From Prinia subflava (taxonomy: Eukaryota > Chordata > Aves > Passeriformes > Cisticolidae): a DNA stretch of 64,000 nt. A program made the translations under genes and the position numbers. The notes beneath the pieces were generated by a model that had not been told where the DNA came from, did not search any database, and saw nothing but the letters and a program-made list of their open reading frames with translations. The DNA lies in NCBI RefSeq assembly GCF_021018805.1, contig NC_086283.1, positions 61,148,182-61,212,181 of the forward strand, in the 5' to 3' direction. Below, piece by piece: positions 62,700 to 64,000 of the stretch (the first letter of the stretch is position 1; every line of letters starts with the position of its first letter).

Positions 62700-63560
62700 G
62701 TTGAGAACAGGGCTCATGTTGGTGATGATGCCTGGTAAAGAGACAAATTTCATTTCAAATGACAGAAAACTACAACTCGATATACCAACTTCGCTCAAAG
62801 TTCTGTGCATAGAGGTATCAGGACCTACTGCCCAGAGCTACTCCCTGCCCCACTGGCAGCACTTCCAGCAGTCTGCCCTCTGGAGACAGAGGTGCAGGAC
62901 TTTGCCCCAAATATCTTGGAGGCCCTGGTAGGCCCCTCACACTGGCCTCAATTCCTCTGAACAGTGACTCTGCTGTCACAAGCAGCAACTGGTCCCTTGC
63001 TGTTTGGAATCACCTGTAAACATGACAGGCATGCACCTTGTCACCTACCCGGGTCATTGAAAGAGGCTGCTGTGGGAGTTCTCTTGTTTCCAGTCAACAA
63101 GCAGTGAATTATCCATCAATAACATCTTTTTGAGTAAAATTATCCAAACTTCTTTTCATTCTTCTGATGGTACACCCATCCAGACCATAACAACCAAACA
63201 CAGAAGAATACTGTGGGAAATGGTGGCAAAAACTGTGCTAGTGTCAAGGTGGATATCCACATTCCTCCACTCAGCCACAAATACACATATGGTATCACAG
63301 AAGGCAATTGCCTGGGACTGACATGGTTCATCCATGGTCAGTCTGTGCTGGCTATTTTTGTACATCCTCAGTTGTGCTCCAACAGTACTTCTTCCATGGT
63401 TTTCCCTAACACTAAATTGTCTGACAAGTCTGCAGTTCCTCAGACCTTGCCCTTTTGAAGGTGGGTACAGTCTATGTGTTTTGGGTTCTTTCCCTGATCA
63501 CCATAACATATGGATGTTATTGGAGAGCAACCTCGCGTGGACACTGGCCTCAGCCCTTGG
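62700..63560 (-). pseudogene. CR1-type LINE ORF2 (reverse transcriptase) remnant
   Basis: Read on the minus strand, the block follows the order of a CR1 ORF2. First comes a stretch like GGGAAAACCATGGAAGAAGT (around 63413-63394). Then comes a translated segment with Asp-Ile-His-Leu-Asp...Val-Phe-Ala-Thr-Ile-Ser-His-Ser-Ile-Leu-Leu (within 63156-63260), matching the LINE reverse-transcriptase motif usually seen as LDF.KAFDTV.H..LL. Downstream are GTTTACAGGTGATTCCAAAC (FADDTK region, about 63018-62999) and AAAGTCCTGCACCTCTGTCT (about 62905-62886). Frameshifts and stops are frequent, and the conserved Asp-Asp pair is degraded (DDTK reads as DS-like). It cannot be functional. Edges are approximate. 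Confidence 0.7.
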
Positions 63561-64000
63561 ACTCCCTCAGCCTTCATCCCTGAGTGCAGCCTCTCAGCTT
63601 TGGTCCTGACAGCACTTTGCTGTTTTCTGCAGAGGGATGAGATGTGCAGTGGTGCCTCTTAGTGGGGCAGGTAAATTTAGGCATGCTGCTTTAGTGGTGC
63701 AGATATCTGCTGCTGATCCCAGAGTATCTGTCACAACAAAATTGGATATTGCTGTTCTGTGACACAAGTGCTACGAATGTATTTCTGCTTTACTGTACAA
63801 GGGGCTGCCAGGCTGTGGAAGAAATCCTTTATGCTTTTACAGTGCTGTTGTGCTTTTGGTAGGATCAAAATGCGGGACACAGTGACCTCCCTTGTACAGC
63901 TGTGATCAAGCTATTGGCTTAAGAGATCAAATTATGGTGATATTCTTCATTAACTTAATGGCTTTCAGGTTCTTTTGTATTTCAAATAATTGATAATGAC
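63561..64000. other. Non-coding stretch to window end
   Basis: No recognised gene. It could contain more of the diverged CR1 copy, upstream in the element's own orientation, but similarity is no longer visible to me. Confidence 0.5.

Overview
This window looks like an intergenic or intronic gene desert from a bird, most likely a songbird (Passeriformes). The evidence is its repeats. There are several CR1 LINE 3' ends of the avian type, ending in ATTCTATGA-like octamers. Two solo LTRs match endogenous-retrovirus LTRs that are common in bird genomes. A tRNA-derived SINE with a CR1-like tail, of the TguSINE1 type known from zebra finch, lies at 57134-57267. I recognise no protein-coding gene, rRNA gene, functional tRNA gene or CRISPR array. 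The longest open frames (about 200 codons) are artefacts of a pentamer satellite. The other frames of 120-180 codons show no family motif and often overlap in several frames.

Layout: 1-6 kb is AT-rich unique sequence ending in a (CCTAA)n array (5984-6126). 8-11.2 kb holds the most striking structure: two 731-bp arms in inverted orientation (8029-8759 and 10466-11196), differing at two positions in about 727 aligned bases. They flank a 1.7-kb spacer that contains an LTR-like promoter/polyadenylation block. 11.7 kb has a CR1 3' end. 16.7-18.6 kb is one CR1 copy broken into three collinear pieces by two inserts, one of which ends in a double palindrome. 21.5-22.7 kb is a solo LTR of about 1.15 kb. 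24.8-44 kb is mostly featureless AT-rich sequence, with a few regulatory-looking islands (for example a SOX-POU composite motif at 41925-41940). 44.9-45.6 kb is an isolated CpG-rich block with a retroviral primer-binding-site-like motif on the minus strand. 47.9-48.5 kb is a large pentamer satellite, (CCCTT)49 grading into (CCCTG)n. 50.3 kb has a T32 run. 54.3-54.6 kb is a CR1 insertion with an inverted 5' segment. 56.1-56.4 kb is a homeodomain-site-rich candidate enhancer. 57-60 kb carries the SINE, a CR1 and a second solo LTR. 62.7-63.6 kb is an old minus-strand CR1 ORF2 remnant.

There are no gene-to-gene relations to describe; the window is a record of retroelement insertion, tandem-repeat growth and one very recent or actively homogenised inverted duplication. 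I found no convincing new biological system. The best leads are the inverted repeat, the AAGGG-type satellite, the 5'-inverted CR1 and a few candidate conserved regulatory blocks. Family assignments rest on remembered consensus sequences, not on searches.
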